64,000 bases of DNA from Bradyrhizobium diazoefficiens (GCF_016612535.1 NZ_JAENXS010000002.1:124001-188000), one strand, 5' to 3'; numbered from the stretch's first letter, positions 30,020 through 39,613 are shown. Notes: generated from the letters alone by a model not told the origin. Program-made: numbers and translations.

Positions 30020-30067
30020 CGTAATGCTAGGAGGAATTACGGTTGCTAAATCTCTTAGTTACTAAGA
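30020..30067. promoter_or_regulatory. Two inverted repeats in the monooxygenase-marR gap
   Basis: CGTAAT/ATTACG arms around ten bases at 30020-30041, and TCTTAG-TTA-CTAAGA, a perfect inverted repeat, at 30053-30067. The second has the form expected for a MarR operator, and CTAAGATAT is repeated once more near 30078. Confidence 0.6.
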
Positions 30068-30096
30068 TATATTCTGGCTAAGATATGAGGTGAGCC

Positions 30097-30624
30097 TTGT
30101 CAAGGACAAAGGCGCGCGCGGCGTTGTTGGGGGAATTGGAAGAGGCGATGCGGCGGTCGTCGGCGCAGGGCGTGCTCTACGGTCAGACCGTTGCCAACGT
30201 TGCCGGAATTGCCAATTCCGACCTCGAATGCATGGACATCCTGTACCTCGAGGGCCGCGTCACTGCTGGCCGGCTCGCGGAGGTCACGGGGCTGACGACT
30301 GGCGCCATCACTGGTGTGGTTGATCGGCTCGAGAAGGCCGGACTCGTGCGCCGCGAGCGGGACGAGACCGATCGCCGCAAGGTCTACATTGGCGTCGTGC
30401 CGGAGACGGCTATGAAGATCGGCCAGCTCTACGTGCCGATGCAGCAGGCGATGGAGAAGGTGTTCAATGCCTATTCCGACGAGGAGCTGCGGCTGCTGCT
30501 GCGCTTCGCCAATGAGGGCTACAAGGGTGTGCTCGCTGCGACCGCGGCGCTGAAGGGCCTGCTCGATACGCCGCCGGAAAAGCGACCCGATCTCAAGCTG
30601 AAGAAGCTTCGTCGGAAGACTTGA
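30097..30624 (+). CDS. MarR family transcriptional regulator
   Basis: A 175-residue regulator with a winged helix: GRVTAGRLAEVTGLTTGAITGVVDRLEKAGLV (about 54-85), then RRERDETDRRKVYIGVV as the wing. The start is a TTG. Downstream helices fit the dimerisation region. It is divergent from the FAD monooxygenase and most likely represses it and itself. The 3' end overlaps the convergent O-antigen-ligase-like gene by about 32 bp. Confidence 0.88.
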   Translation: MSRTKARAALLGELEEAMRRSSAQGVLYGQTVANVAGIANSDLECMDILYLEGRVTAGRLAEVTGLTTGAITGVVDRLEKAGLVRRERDETDRRKVYIGVVPETAMKIGQLYVPMQQAMEKVFNAYSDEELRLLLRFANEGYKGVLAATAALKGLLDTPPEKRPDLKLKKLRRKT

Positions 30625-31852
30625 TCTTATAGATCTGCGCGGCCGCGATCATGCCCCACATCGCGCCCAGCATCATCCAGAAGTGGCGCCAGTGATCGGT
30701 GTCGATCACGAAGCTCTCGCCGACGGTGCCGACGAAGGCCGAGAACACCGCGAGATAAGCGCGCTGCCAGGGTACGCGGACGAAGATGTGGCGAAATCCC
30801 ATGATCACGGTGGTGAAGACCAGCGCCGGATAGCACGCGCCGGAGAGCCAGCCCCCGGACATGAAGGCGTTCAGATAGGAATTGTGGGTGTCCTCGGGGA
30901 AGAAGCGGTGGAATTGCAGCGGCCCGATGCCGAACGGCAGATCGAGCGCCATCTCCGCCCCGAGGATGTGACGGCCGAACCGACCAAAACGGCCCTCGTC
31001 ATAGCTCTGGTCGAAGCTCGCGCGCTGCTTGAACATCTCGGCGATGGAATCGAACGACAGCAGCACCGCGATAAGTGCCAGCCCCAGCACCACAGCGACG
31101 ATGGACATGATGATGATGCGCGAGCGCTGCGCGTTGGTGCGGCTGGTCAGGACCATCAGCACCAGCATGAAGGCGGAGGTCAGGACCAGTCCACCCCAGG
31201 CGGCGCGGGAGAAGGCGAGCAGGATCGCCAGCGACATGATGCCGAAGGCGATGACGTTGCGGGACGCCTTGAGGAGCTTGTCCGAGACGACGCTCTGGAG
31301 CGCAAACAGCGCCGGCAGGATCAGGAAGGCGCCGAGCACGTTCGGGTCCTTGAACGTGCCGCGTGCGCGCTCGTAGAGCGTCAGGAGGTCGTGGCCGCCG
31401 GGAACGAGGTTGAAATAGCCGGCGATGGCCGAAAGCGAGGCGACGATCGCGCCGACCACGAGGCCGCGGCGCAGCATGTCGAGCCGCGCCGCCGTGTCTT
31501 CGGAGGTGACCATGGCGAAGAACACCACGGTCACCGCCATATACCAGGAGGTCGCGATCCAGCTCGCGACCTCGGATTGGTCGAGTAGCGGAATCGCGCT
31601 GATGGTGTAGCCGACATTGAGCAGGACCAGCGCCAGCACCAGCGGCATCAGCACGAGCTTCAGCCGCAGGCCGGTGGCGAAAAACGCGACGGTGGCGAGC
31701 AGCGTCACGATCTCGTAGGGGCTCGGCTCGATGAAGACGATCGCGCCGGACGCGCCGACCAGCCACACCAGCGCGCGCTGGAGGGCCAGCACGCCGGGCG
31801 CAGCCGGTACGGCTACTGTCATCTCTCCGGCTGTCGCCGCATACGCCATCAC
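30593..31852 (-). CDS. O-antigen ligase/polymerase-like membrane protein
   Basis: A 419-residue polytopic membrane protein with about ten hydrophobic segments and one large periplasmic loop, the architecture of Wzy polymerases and WaaL ligases (Wzy_C). The region GIGPLQFHRFFPEDTHNSYLNAFMSGGWL contains the conserved HNSYL motif of the large loop. Beside an initiating transferase and chain-length gene it probably polymerises a surface polysaccharide. The C-terminus overlaps the convergent marR gene. Confidence 0.85.
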   Translation of the reverse strand: MMAYAATAGEMTVAVPAAPGVLALQRALVWLVGASGAIVFIEPSPYEIVTLLATVAFFATGLRLKLVLMPLVLALVLLNVGYTISAIPLLDQSEVASWIATSWYMAVTVVFFAMVTSEDTAARLDMLRRGLVVGAIVASLSAIAGYFNLVPGGHDLLTLYERARGTFKDPNVLGAFLILPALFALQSVVSDKLLKASRNVIAFGIMSLAILLAFSRAAWGGLVLTSAFMLVLMVLTSRTNAQRSRIIIMSIVAVVLGLALIAVLLSFDSIAEMFKQRASFDQSYDEGRFGRFGRHILGAEMALDLPFGIGPLQFHRFFPEDTHNSYLNAFMSGGWLSGACYPALVFTTVIMGFRHIFVRVPWQRAYLAVFSAFVGTVGESFVIDTDHWRHFWMMLGAMWGMIAAAQIYKIKSSDEASSA

Positions 31853-31889
31853 GCGCTCATACGCTTTACACTACTCGTACACACAACTT

Positions 31890-31998
31890 CCGCTGTCATG
31901 CCCCGCGAAGGCGGGGTATCCAGTACTCCGCGCTGTCGATGGCGACGTTCGCCGCCGGCGTTTACTGGATCGCCCGGTTAAGCCGGGCGATGACAGCG
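31890..31998. repeat. Palindromic intergenic repeat, long form (second copy)
   Basis: Arms CTGTCATGCCCCGC at one end and GGGCGATGACAG at the other, inner arms CCAGTA and TACTGG. It has the same layout as 4468-4574 and shares the GATCGCCCGG segment. It lies between two minus-strand genes of the polysaccharide locus. Confidence 0.85.
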
Positions 31999-32018
31999 CG
32001 CTTTTTGACGCGATCAAC

Positions 32019-33587
32019 TCAATACGCGTTCTCGTTCTTGGTTAGCAGCGAGACCGGCGTCTTCAGGAGAATGACGAGATCGAACAGCACCGACCAGTTC
32101 TCGATGTAATAGAGGTCGAACTCGACGCGCTTCTGGATCTTTTCTTCATTGTCGATCTCGCCGCGCCAGCCGTTGATCTGGGCCCAGCCGGTGATGCCGG
32201 GTTTGACGCGGTGGCGGGCGAAATAGCCGTCGACGGCCTCGTCGAACAGGCGGCTCTGGAGCTTGCCCTGCACCGCATGCGGGCGCGGACCGACGAGTGA
32301 GAGATTGCCGGAGAAGACCACATTGAACAGCTGCGGCAGCTCGTCGAGGCTGGTCTTGCGGATGAAGCGGCCGACGCGGGTGACGCGCGGATCGTTCTTG
32401 GTCACAACCTTTGAGGCGGTCGGGTCGGCTTGATGATGATACATCGAGCGGAATTTGTAGACGTCGATACGCTCATTGTTGAAGCCAAATCGCTTCTGGC
32501 GAAACAGGACCGGGCCGGGACTGTCGAGCCTCACCGCCAGCGCCACCAGCGCCATCACCGGGAGGGCTGCGAGCAGCGCGAGGCTGCCGACGACGCGGTC
32601 GAACAGCCATTTCATGACCAGATCCCAGTCGGTGATCGGCGCCTCGAACACATCGAGCGTCGGCACCTTGCCGAGATAGGAATAGGACCGGGGACGGAAG
32701 CGCAGCTTGTTGGTATGCGCGGAGAGGCGGATGTCGACTGGCAGCACCCAAAGCTTCTTCAGCATCTCCAGGATGCGCGTCTCCGCCGAGATCGGCAACG
32801 CGAACAGCACCAGATCGACCCGGGTGCGGCGGGCGAATTCGACGATGTCGTCGACCTTGCCAAGCTTGGGCGCGCCGGCGCAGGTGTCGAGCGCGCGGCT
32901 GTCGTTGCGGTCGTCGAACACGCCGAGCACGTGGATATCGGAATCCTCCTGCGCCTTCAGCGCCTCGACCAGTTGCTCGCCGTTGCTGTCGGAGCCGACG
33001 ATGATGGTGCGGCGATCGAGCCGGCCCTGGCGCGCCCAGCTGCGCACCAGTGAGCGCAAGATAAGGCGCTCGGCGACCAGCGCAGCGAGGCCGAGGAAGT
33101 AGAAGGCGGCGAGCCAGAGCCGCGACATGTCGCTGCCGAACTTCGCGAAGAAGGACACGCCGATGAACAGCAGGAAGACGAACGACCAGGACGAGATCAT
33201 CCGCGTCATTTGCCGGAGCTGCCCGCGGAACAGTTGCACCTGATAGATGTCTGCGGCCTGAAAGCAGACCACCGCAGCAACCGCGACGGCGAGGATCTCC
33301 GCGGGGTAGATCCAGCTGAAGCCTATGAGCGGCATGACGTAGCTGACATAGACGGCGATGCCGATCACGCTCTGCAGCGCGAAATCGATCGCGCGCGCAA
33401 AGCCGGCGATCACGATCGGCGAATAGGCACGTGCGACTTTCTGGTTGACCACATCGAGTGCGGCCGGCGTCAGCCGGCGACGGCGTTCGACGAAAGCTGT
33501 CTCAGCAGGCCTAGCCGCGGCGCTGGTCGCGGCATCGAGCATCGAGCGTGCGTTGAGCGGTTCCACGGGCGTCCACGTCCATTCCAA
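32019..33587 (-). CDS. Undecaprenyl-phosphate glucose (or hexose) phosphotransferase
   Basis: A 522-residue initiating sugar-phosphate transferase (PNPT type), which loads the first hexose-1-P onto undecaprenyl phosphate. The N-terminal half has four to five membrane segments and a CoA-binding-like middle domain ([18 protein letters not shown]). The C-terminal bac_transf domain has [31 protein letters not shown] and [27 protein letters not shown], with the Asp-Glu catalytic pair. The gene is 98 bp from a glycosyltransferase gene on the same strand. Confidence 0.92.
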   Translation of the reverse strand: MEWTWTPVEPLNARSMLDAATSAAARPAETAFVERRRRLTPAALDVVNQKVARAYSPIVIAGFARAIDFALQSVIGIAVYVSYVMPLIGFSWIYPAEILAVAVAAVVCFQAADIYQVQLFRGQLRQMTRMISSWSFVFLLFIGVSFFAKFGSDMSRLWLAAFYFLGLAALVAERLILRSLVRSWARQGRLDRRTIIVGSDSNGEQLVEALKAQEDSDIHVLGVFDDRNDSRALDTCAGAPKLGKVDDIVEFARRTRVDLVLFALPISAETRILEMLKKLWVLPVDIRLSAHTNKLRFRPRSYSYLGKVPTLDVFEAPITDWDLVMKWLFDRVVGSLALLAALPVMALVALAVRLDSPGPVLFRQKRFGFNNERIDVYKFRSMYHHQADPTASKVVTKNDPRVTRVGRFIRKTSLDELPQLFNVVFSGNLSLVGPRPHAVQGKLQSRLFDEAVDGYFARHRVKPGITGWAQINGWRGEIDNEEKIQKRVEFDLYYIENWSVLFDLVILLKTPVSLLTKNENAY

Positions 33588-33685
33588 AGACCCGCGGGCG
33601 CGGCTTTGCGCTCCCGGGCAAGCATCCCCCGGCAGTTCGATTATCGGACAAATCGGAAGATTCTCTAAAGCGGTCTTGAGGATGG

Positions 33686-34819
33686 TTAGTGATTGGTAAA
33701 TGCGTCGCGATAACCCGCGAGCACGCCGTCGACCATCGCCTGCTGGGAGAAATGCGCCGAGATGCGTTCGCGCAAGGAAGCGGCACGCTGCGCGGTCGCC
33801 GCCGCGTGATCGAGCGCGGCCACGATCGCCTCAGCCATGGCTTCGGCGTTGCTGGCCGCGAACAGGGCCGGGCTCTCGGCTCCGAAGATCTCGGGGATGC
33901 CGCCGACGCGAGCCGCGATCATGGGGATGCCGGCCGCGCCCGCCTCGATCACCACATAGGGCATCGAATCGCCGCGCGAGGGAACCACCAGCAGCCGTCC
34001 CTTGGAAAAGCCGTAGCGCGCCTTGACGTGACCGATGAAGCGGATCGCGCCGGTGAGGCCGAGCCGCTCGACCTGCGCCTTTAGCGCCGCCGTCTCCTCG
34101 CCGTCGCCGCCGAGCGTCAGCGTGACTTTCCTGCCGTTCTCGTGCAGCCGCGCCACGGCATCGACCAGGAGGTCGGCGCCCTTGATGTGCCTGAATTCGC
34201 CGACATAAGCGAGGTCGGTGGCGTCGTCGGCAATGAGAACGGGCTCGAATTCTTCCGGTGTGACCCCGTTGAAGACGCAATGCACGACGCCCTTGGGCGT
34301 GCCGACGATGCGCTGATAGGTGTCGCGGGCAAAGGCGCTTTCGAACAGGAACAGGTCCGTCGCATCCATCAGCGTGCGCTCGAGCCGCGCGTAAAACTCG
34401 CCCTTCAGGGTGTTGCGGGGATAGTGCAGCGACCCGCCATGCGGTGTGTAGATTCGAATGGCGTCGTCCGAGCGGCGCCGCATTCGGACGAAGGCGCCGG
34501 CCTTGGCGCCGTGGCCGTGCATGACGTCGGGCTTGAGCCAGGCGATCAGGCGCCGCATCCGCAGCCACACCAGAAAGTCTTCTGGTGAGGGTTCGCGGCG
34601 GATGGCCAGCCGGTGTACGCCGAGCTTCAGCCGCGGCGCGAGCTCGGCCAGCGCCTTGTCCGCGCGATCGCCGCCGGTGAGGCTATCGGCGAGAATGCCG
34701 ACATGGTGGCCGCGATCGACCTGGCCATTGGCGAGGTCGAGGATATGGCGAATGATGCCGCCCACGGGAGCGCGTACGGCGTGCAGGATGCGAAGCGGCT
34801 GGTCGGGAGAGGGGGGCAT
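33686..34819 (-). CDS. Glycosyltransferase family 4-type
   Basis: A 377-residue GT-B fold glycosyltransferase. The N-terminal domain begins LRILHAVRAPVGGIIRHILDLA; the C-terminal donor-binding domain has AYVGEFRHIKGADLLVDAVARL, LTLGGDGEE, and the E-x7-E-like VPSRGDSMPYVVIEAGAAGIP, where the first Glu is Asp. It adds a sugar to the lipid-linked chain started by the neighbouring transferase, presumably in the cytoplasm. It is divergent from the chain-length gene. Confidence 0.88.
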   Translation of the reverse strand: MPPSPDQPLRILHAVRAPVGGIIRHILDLANGQVDRGHHVGILADSLTGGDRADKALAELAPRLKLGVHRLAIRREPSPEDFLVWLRMRRLIAWLKPDVMHGHGAKAGAFVRMRRRSDDAIRIYTPHGGSLHYPRNTLKGEFYARLERTLMDATDLFLFESAFARDTYQRIVGTPKGVVHCVFNGVTPEEFEPVLIADDATDLAYVGEFRHIKGADLLVDAVARLHENGRKVTLTLGGDGEETAALKAQVERLGLTGAIRFIGHVKARYGFSKGRLLVVPSRGDSMPYVVIEAGAAGIPMIAARVGGIPEIFGAESPALFAASNAEAMAEAIVAALDHAAATAQRAASLRERISAHFSQQAMVDGVLAGYRDAFTNH

Positions 34820-34858
34820 GATCTAAACCAGCGCTCGACGGCGAATGCCGAACAAAGT

Positions 34859-34874
34859 TCTCGAAATATCGAGA
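34859..34874. promoter_or_regulatory. Inverted repeat between divergent polysaccharide genes
   Basis: TCTCGA-AATA-TCGAGA, a perfect 6-bp-arm inverted repeat in the gap between the glycosyltransferase and the chain-length gene. It could be an operator controlling both sides. Confidence 0.4.
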
Positions 34875-35021
34875 TGGATTAAGGACCCTCGTGGTTAACA
34901 AACGGTGACGAGCGCACATGCACTGCTCGCGAGACGTCGTGATTAACCCAGCGGCAACCTTAATGGAGTGTAATCGCGGCCATTGAGGTAGATGAGTGGC
35001 GTTGCCCTGCGGGAGTGTTCG

Positions 35022-37253
35022 ATGCGTTTAGCGTTCTGGCGTGCCGGCAAGGAGAAGGCCGTCGTCGAGCGGGCCGTTTCGAAGGCCAAGCTTGAGGCCA
35101 AGCCAAGAGTCGAGGCGAAGCCCGCGTCGATTGCTGCGAGGCAGGCGCCAGCCGATTCCGGTGACATCGATCTGCATGCGCTCGGCGGCGCGCTCGCGCG
35201 CAAGCGCGGCTGGATCGTCGTGCCGACGGTGCTGGCGCTGGTTGCGTCCGTCGCAATCGTCAATCTCATCACGCCGCGCTACAAGTCCGAATCGCGCATC
35301 CTGATCGACGGTCGCGAGAACGTCTTCCTGCGGCCGAGCAGCGACCGCAGCACCGAGGAACGGCAGGCGCTCGATCCCGAGGCCGTCACCAGCCAGGTGC
35401 AACTCGTGCTGTCACGCGACCTCGCGCGCGAGATCATCAAGAAGAACAAGCTTGCGGAGCGGCCCGAGTTCGATCCGGTGCTGCAAGGCATCTCGCCGCT
35501 GAAATCTCTCGTGGCGATGGTCGGTATCGGTCGTGATCCATTCTCGATGACGCCGGAAGAGCGCGTGCTTGACGCCTATTACGATCGGCTCCAGGCCTAT
35601 GCCGTCGATAAGTCGCGGGTGATCGTCGTCGAGTTCCAATCGCAGGATCCCGAGCTTGCCGTGCGCGTTGCCAATTCTATCGCCGACGGCTACCTCGTGC
35701 TGCAGCAGAACGCGCGCCAGGACCAGGCGCGCAACGCCAGCCAATGGCTCTCGGGCGAGATCGAGAATCTGCGCAAGAAGGTTTCCGACGCCGAAGCCAA
35801 GGTCGAGGACTTCCGTTCCAAATCGTCGCTCTTCGTCGGCACCAACAACACCACGCTGTCGAACCAGCAGATGGGCGAGGTCAACACCCAGCTCAACAAT
35901 GCCCGCTCGATGAAGGCTGACGCCGAGTCCAAGGCCCGGCTGATTCGCGAGATGCTCCAGAGCGGCAAGCCGATCGAGGCGTCCGAAGTGGTGAACTCCG
36001 AGCTGATGCGGCGCCTGTCCGAACAGCGCGTGACGCTGCGAGCACAGCTCGCAGAACAGTCATCCACGCTGCTCGGCAACCATCCGCGGATCAAGGAATT
36101 AAAGGCCCAACTTGGCGACCTCGACGGTCAAATTCGCGACGAAGCGGCCAAGATTTCGCGCTCGCTCGAAAGCGATGCGCGGATTGCCGCCGGCCGGGTC
36201 GACGGGCTGACCGCGAGCCTCGAGCAGCTGAAGAAGCAGGCGACCTCGACCAACGGCCAGGACGTCCAGCTCCGCGCGCTCGAACGCGAAGCCAAGGCGC
36301 AGCGCGACCTGCTCGAGACGTATCTTGGGAAATATCGCGAGGCCAGCACCCGGGAGAGCATCGATTCCGCGCCCGCTGAGGGCCGCATCATCTCGCGCGC
36401 CATCGTCTCCAACACGCCGGCCTATCCGAAGAAGCTGCCGATCGTGCTGATCGCGACGCTGGCGACGCTGCTGCTCTCGTCTGGTCTCGTCGTCACCGGT
36501 GAGCTGCTGCGCCAGACCGCGCCAAGGGCCGTTGCCGCGCTCATCCCGGCGCAAACTCAGTCGCAAGCTCCGGTTCGTCAAGAGCCAGCTGTCGAGCCGG
36601 TCGTGGAAGAGCCTGCGCCGCTCCAGCCGGAGATGACGGCGGATGTTGGCGTCAGCGATTTCGCCGAGATCGGGCAGCTGGCCGATAGCCTGCGCGCGGG
36701 GGGCGCAAAGAAGGTCACGGTGCTCGGCACCGCATCGGGCGATGCCATCACGCTGTCGGCATTGACGCTTGCCCGTCATTTGGCGCGCGACGCTCGCGTC
36801 GTCGTGGTCGATCTCGCCGCATCCTCGCCGACGATTGCCGCCGTCTCCGTCGACGCCTCGGCGCCCGGCCTTGCCGAGCTGATGCAAGGGCAGGCGTCGT
36901 TCGCGCAGGTCATCACCCGCGACAGGCTCTCGCGGCTGCATCTGGTCATGGCCGGCCGTTCCGGCTTCGACCGCAGCCTGCTGCAGTCGCCGCGGGTGAC
37001 GCTCGCAATTGATGCTTTGCTGCGGGCGTATGATCACGTGCTGATCGACGCCGGCAGCGCCGAGGACTTGCCCGCCGAACTCCTGACGACCAATGCCCGC
37101 GCCATCGTGGTGCCAGATGCGTCGATGGAGGCAGATGCGCGCACGCTGATGTGCGAGCAGCTTCGGGCCGTCGGCTTCGGCGAGGTGACGATGCTGAGCC
37201 GGCCGGTGCAGCCGTCGGATGCGGTAGAAGCGCCACGCGTGGTGGCGGCGTAG
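35022..37253 (+). CDS. Polysaccharide chain-length/co-polymerase protein with degenerate kinase domain
   Basis: A Wzz-type protein of about 743 residues. GGALARKRGWIVVPTVLALVASVAIVNLI is the first membrane span with the Wzz motif; a long periplasmic coiled-coil segment follows (about 190-430); SNTPAYPKKLPIVLIATLATLLLSSGLVV is the second span, with the Pro-Lys-rich motif. A C-terminal BY-kinase-like domain follows, but its Walker A position reads VLGTASGDAITLSALTLA without a Lys, and there is no tyrosine cluster at the end, so it should not bind ATP normally. The ATG at 35022 has a GGGAGTG site; an ATG at 34992 is in frame. Confidence 0.9.
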   Translation: MRLAFWRAGKEKAVVERAVSKAKLEAKPRVEAKPASIAARQAPADSGDIDLHALGGALARKRGWIVVPTVLALVASVAIVNLITPRYKSESRILIDGRENVFLRPSSDRSTEERQALDPEAVTSQVQLVLSRDLAREIIKKNKLAERPEFDPVLQGISPLKSLVAMVGIGRDPFSMTPEERVLDAYYDRLQAYAVDKSRVIVVEFQSQDPELAVRVANSIADGYLVLQQNARQDQARNASQWLSGEIENLRKKVSDAEAKVEDFRSKSSLFVGTNNTTLSNQQMGEVNTQLNNARSMKADAESKARLIREMLQSGKPIEASEVVNSELMRRLSEQRVTLRAQLAEQSSTLLGNHPRIKELKAQLGDLDGQIRDEAAKISRSLESDARIAAGRVDGLTASLEQLKKQATSTNGQDVQLRALEREAKAQRDLLETYLGKYREASTRESIDSAPAEGRIISRAIVSNTPAYPKKLPIVLIATLATLLLSSGLVVTGELLRQTAPRAVAALIPAQTQSQAPVRQEPAVEPVVEEPAPLQPEMTADVGVSDFAEIGQLADSLRAGGAKKVTVLGTASGDAITLSALTLARHLARDARVVVVDLAASSPTIAAVSVDASAPGLAELMQGQASFAQVITRDRLSRLHLVMAGRSGFDRSLLQSPRVTLAIDALLRAYDHVLIDAGSAEDLPAELLTTNARAIVVPDASMEADARTLMCEQLRAVGFGEVTMLSRPVQPSDAVEAPRVVAA

Positions 37254-37259
37254 GCTGCT

Positions 37260-38441
37260 TTAGCCGAACGCTTGGCGCAACCGTCGCGCCAGGTCGAACA
37301 GCATCTGGTTCTGCTTCACCAGCCGCTTGCCGCGATTGACCGAGGACATCGCCATGGCGACGAGCTTGCCGCGCGAGGTCAGGGGCACGAAACTGTCGAA
37401 GATGTCCTCGTCGTCCTTGCAGAACATGCGCTTGTAGTCGTCCGAGCCGATGCCGAGGTCGAGCGAGCGGTAGCCGCGCTCGGCGTAGCGGTCGATGATG
37501 TAGCGCATCAGGATCAGGCCCGGGCTGTAGCGGGCGTGCTCCGACATCGTGTAGGTGTTGAACATCATCGAGAAGCGCTGGCCGTCGGCGACACCGGCGA
37601 AGATTGCGATCACCTCGTCGCCGCATTCGAGCGCATGGATATCGATGATACGGCCTTCGCCGCGCGGCGACAGGCAGGCGCCGCGGATGAACTGCTCGAC
37701 ACCCGGCTCGGCAAAGACGTTCGGCAGTTTCTGCTCGGCCATCCGCGCCGGCTTGATGCGGAAGAACCAGTCGAGCAGGCGAATGACGTCCGCGTCGGTT
37801 GTGGCAAGGTGATAGCGATAGCCGGCGAGCGCCTGGAGTTTCTTCTCCTTGCTCTTCAGCCGGCGGCGGAAGGAATTGCTGATCCGGGACGCGGGCGGGC
37901 CGCCTGGCTCCATCACCAGCAGCGGGCAGCCATTGATCGCGCCCTGCCGCGGCAGCAGCGCAAACGGATTCTGCTGGTCGTTCCAGCGCTTCGGCTGTTG
38001 CGTCAGCGCGAGCACGTCGACCTCATCGCGCAGCGGAGCGACCAGCGCCTCGAGATCGGCGGCGACCGTCTGTGCCGCGAACTCGGCGTTCCATAGCCCC
38101 ATGTTGAAGGTCGTGTGCTTGCCGCCCATGAAGCAAGCCGTGCGTACGCCGTGACCCTGGCGCAGCGTGAGAGGAAGCAGCACGAGTGGCCGCTGTTCGG
38201 CGTCGCGGGCGATCACGACGAAGGGGCGGGCGCCTTCGCGTTCTCCAACCGATCGCTGCCATGAGGCCAGGAGATCGAACCGCTGATAGGGCGTCGAGAG
38301 GTGGCCGGGCTCCTCGAGCGCGCGCCAGACCGGCTCGGCCTCGGCGAGGTCGCTGACGATGTCGATATGCGCGACGCGGCTCGCCTTCGACTGCGCGGGC
38401 GATTCTGCCGTCCGGCTTTGTATCGCCGCAGCCATGGTCAT
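37260..38441 (-). CDS. GNAT/FemAB-type acyltransferase (CelD/BcsL, HfsK-like)
   Basis: A protein of about 393 residues with a CelD/BcsL-type GNAT fold. A C-terminal block RSLDLGIGSDDYKRMFCKDDEDIFDSFV and a central LVMEGG-like region (PGGPPASRISNSFRRRLKSKEKKLQALAG) are visible. Such proteins acylate sugars or tyrosines during polysaccharide secretion; HfsK of Caulobacter holdfast is one example. The ATG at 38441 gives MTMAAAIQSRT; the frame extends further upstream. The 3' end is 7 bp from the stop of the chain-length gene. Confidence 0.82.
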   Translation of the reverse strand: MTMAAAIQSRTAESPAQSKASRVAHIDIVSDLAEAEPVWRALEEPGHLSTPYQRFDLLASWQRSVGEREGARPFVVIARDAEQRPLVLLPLTLRQGHGVRTACFMGGKHTTFNMGLWNAEFAAQTVAADLEALVAPLRDEVDVLALTQQPKRWNDQQNPFALLPRQGAINGCPLLVMEPGGPPASRISNSFRRRLKSKEKKLQALAGYRYHLATTDADVIRLLDWFFRIKPARMAEQKLPNVFAEPGVEQFIRGACLSPRGEGRIIDIHALECGDEVIAIFAGVADGQRFSMMFNTYTMSEHARYSPGLILMRYIIDRYAERGYRSLDLGIGSDDYKRMFCKDDEDIFDSFVPLTSRGKLVAMAMSSVNRGKRLVKQNQMLFDLARRLRQAFG

Positions 38442-38521
38442 TCGCGAAACCTGTCGAGAAAACGAAAAATACGTATTTCGGCCTGTGGCCGACCTTTGCA
38501 AACAAATGTCAACAAAGGGTA

Positions 38522-39613
38522 ATGACAATAGCTGAGGGAACGGCCGCCGGCGAACGCGAAGGTGGGATATTGGCATCCGACGACAGATGGCTGCAGCGGT
38601 TGCGGCTCGAGTTGGCCTGGTTCACCGGCCAGCCCTTGCTGCGCAGCCGTGGCGCCGGCGCGGTGCTGCGATTCGAGCGCGTGCGGCCGCGGCGGAATGG
38701 GGCGTTCCAGCCGCTGCGCGAAAACGAAATCACGCCGCAATTTCTCGATCGTACCATTCGTGCGCTGAAGCGCTGGAACTATGACTTTCTCGGCATGGAC
38801 GAGGTCTGCCGGCGCGCGGTGACGCTGCCCGAGAAGCGGCGCTTCGTGGCGCTCACCTTCGACGGCGCGGCCAAGGACCTCATCAGCTTCGCCTATCCGG
38901 TGTTGGCGCGTCACGCCGTGCCGTTCACGTTGTACGTTCCCACCGCCTTTCCCGATGGCGTCGGAGAGGCGTGGTGGCTCGGGCTCGAGCAGGTGATCGC
39001 GCGCGAAAGCCGCATCAGCCTGATGATGGGCGACAAGGAGCAGCGTTTCACCGTTACGGGCAATGCCGAGAAGCAAGTGCTGTTTTCGTTCGTCGAGGGC
39101 TGGCTGCGCTCGCTGCCGCCGGCGGATCTGTCAGCCGCGATCGCCGATCTCTGCACGCGCTACCGCATCGACCTTACGGCACTGTCGCGCGAGGCGTCGA
39201 TGGATTGGGATGATCTGTCCAAGTTAGCTGCCGATCCGCTGGTCACGATCGGCAGCGCGACCGTGAACTATCCCGTTCTCGCCAACATGAAGGACGCGGC
39301 CGCGCTGCGCGAGATGACGATGGGCAAGGCGGTGGCGGAAGCATCCTTCCGTCGCGAGATCCGGCATCTGGCGTTTCCGTTCGGCGATCGCGCCTCGTTC
39401 CGGCGCAGCCACGTCGTGATGGCGGAGGAGGCTGGATTTGCCAGCGCGGTATCGACCATTCCGGGGATCGTGGATGCGGAAGGCCGCACCAATCTGCGCG
39501 CGCTGCCGCGGATTTCCTGGGACGGACGGGTGCGCTCGCTGCGCGTGATGCGGGTGCTGGTGTCCGGCATTGCCTTTGCGCCGGTGAAACCGACGGGCGG
39601 CGTTACAAATTAG
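38522..39613 (+). CDS. Polysaccharide deacetylase-like protein, catalytic residues lost
   Basis: A 363-residue protein with a NodB-like deacetylase fold: a barrel region beginning RRFVALTFDGAAKDL (about residue 120), then VPFTLYVPTAF, and a second part DPLVTIGSATVNYPVLANM near 240, then FPFGDRASFRRSHVVMAEEAGFASAVST. The TFDDG motif has become TFDGA, and the metal-binding His of H(S/T)-x-x-H are Ala and Tyr (SATVNYP). It may be inactive or work without metal. It is divergent from the GNAT gene, with an 80-bp gap. Confidence 0.85.
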   Translation: MTIAEGTAAGEREGGILASDDRWLQRLRLELAWFTGQPLLRSRGAGAVLRFERVRPRRNGAFQPLRENEITPQFLDRTIRALKRWNYDFLGMDEVCRRAVTLPEKRRFVALTFDGAAKDLISFAYPVLARHAVPFTLYVPTAFPDGVGEAWWLGLEQVIARESRISLMMGDKEQRFTVTGNAEKQVLFSFVEGWLRSLPPADLSAAIADLCTRYRIDLTALSREASMDWDDLSKLAADPLVTIGSATVNYPVLANMKDAAALREMTMGKAVAEASFRREIRHLAFPFGDRASFRRSHVVMAEEAGFASAVSTIPGIVDAEGRTNLRALPRISWDGRVRSLRVMRVLVSGIAFAPVKPTGGVTN

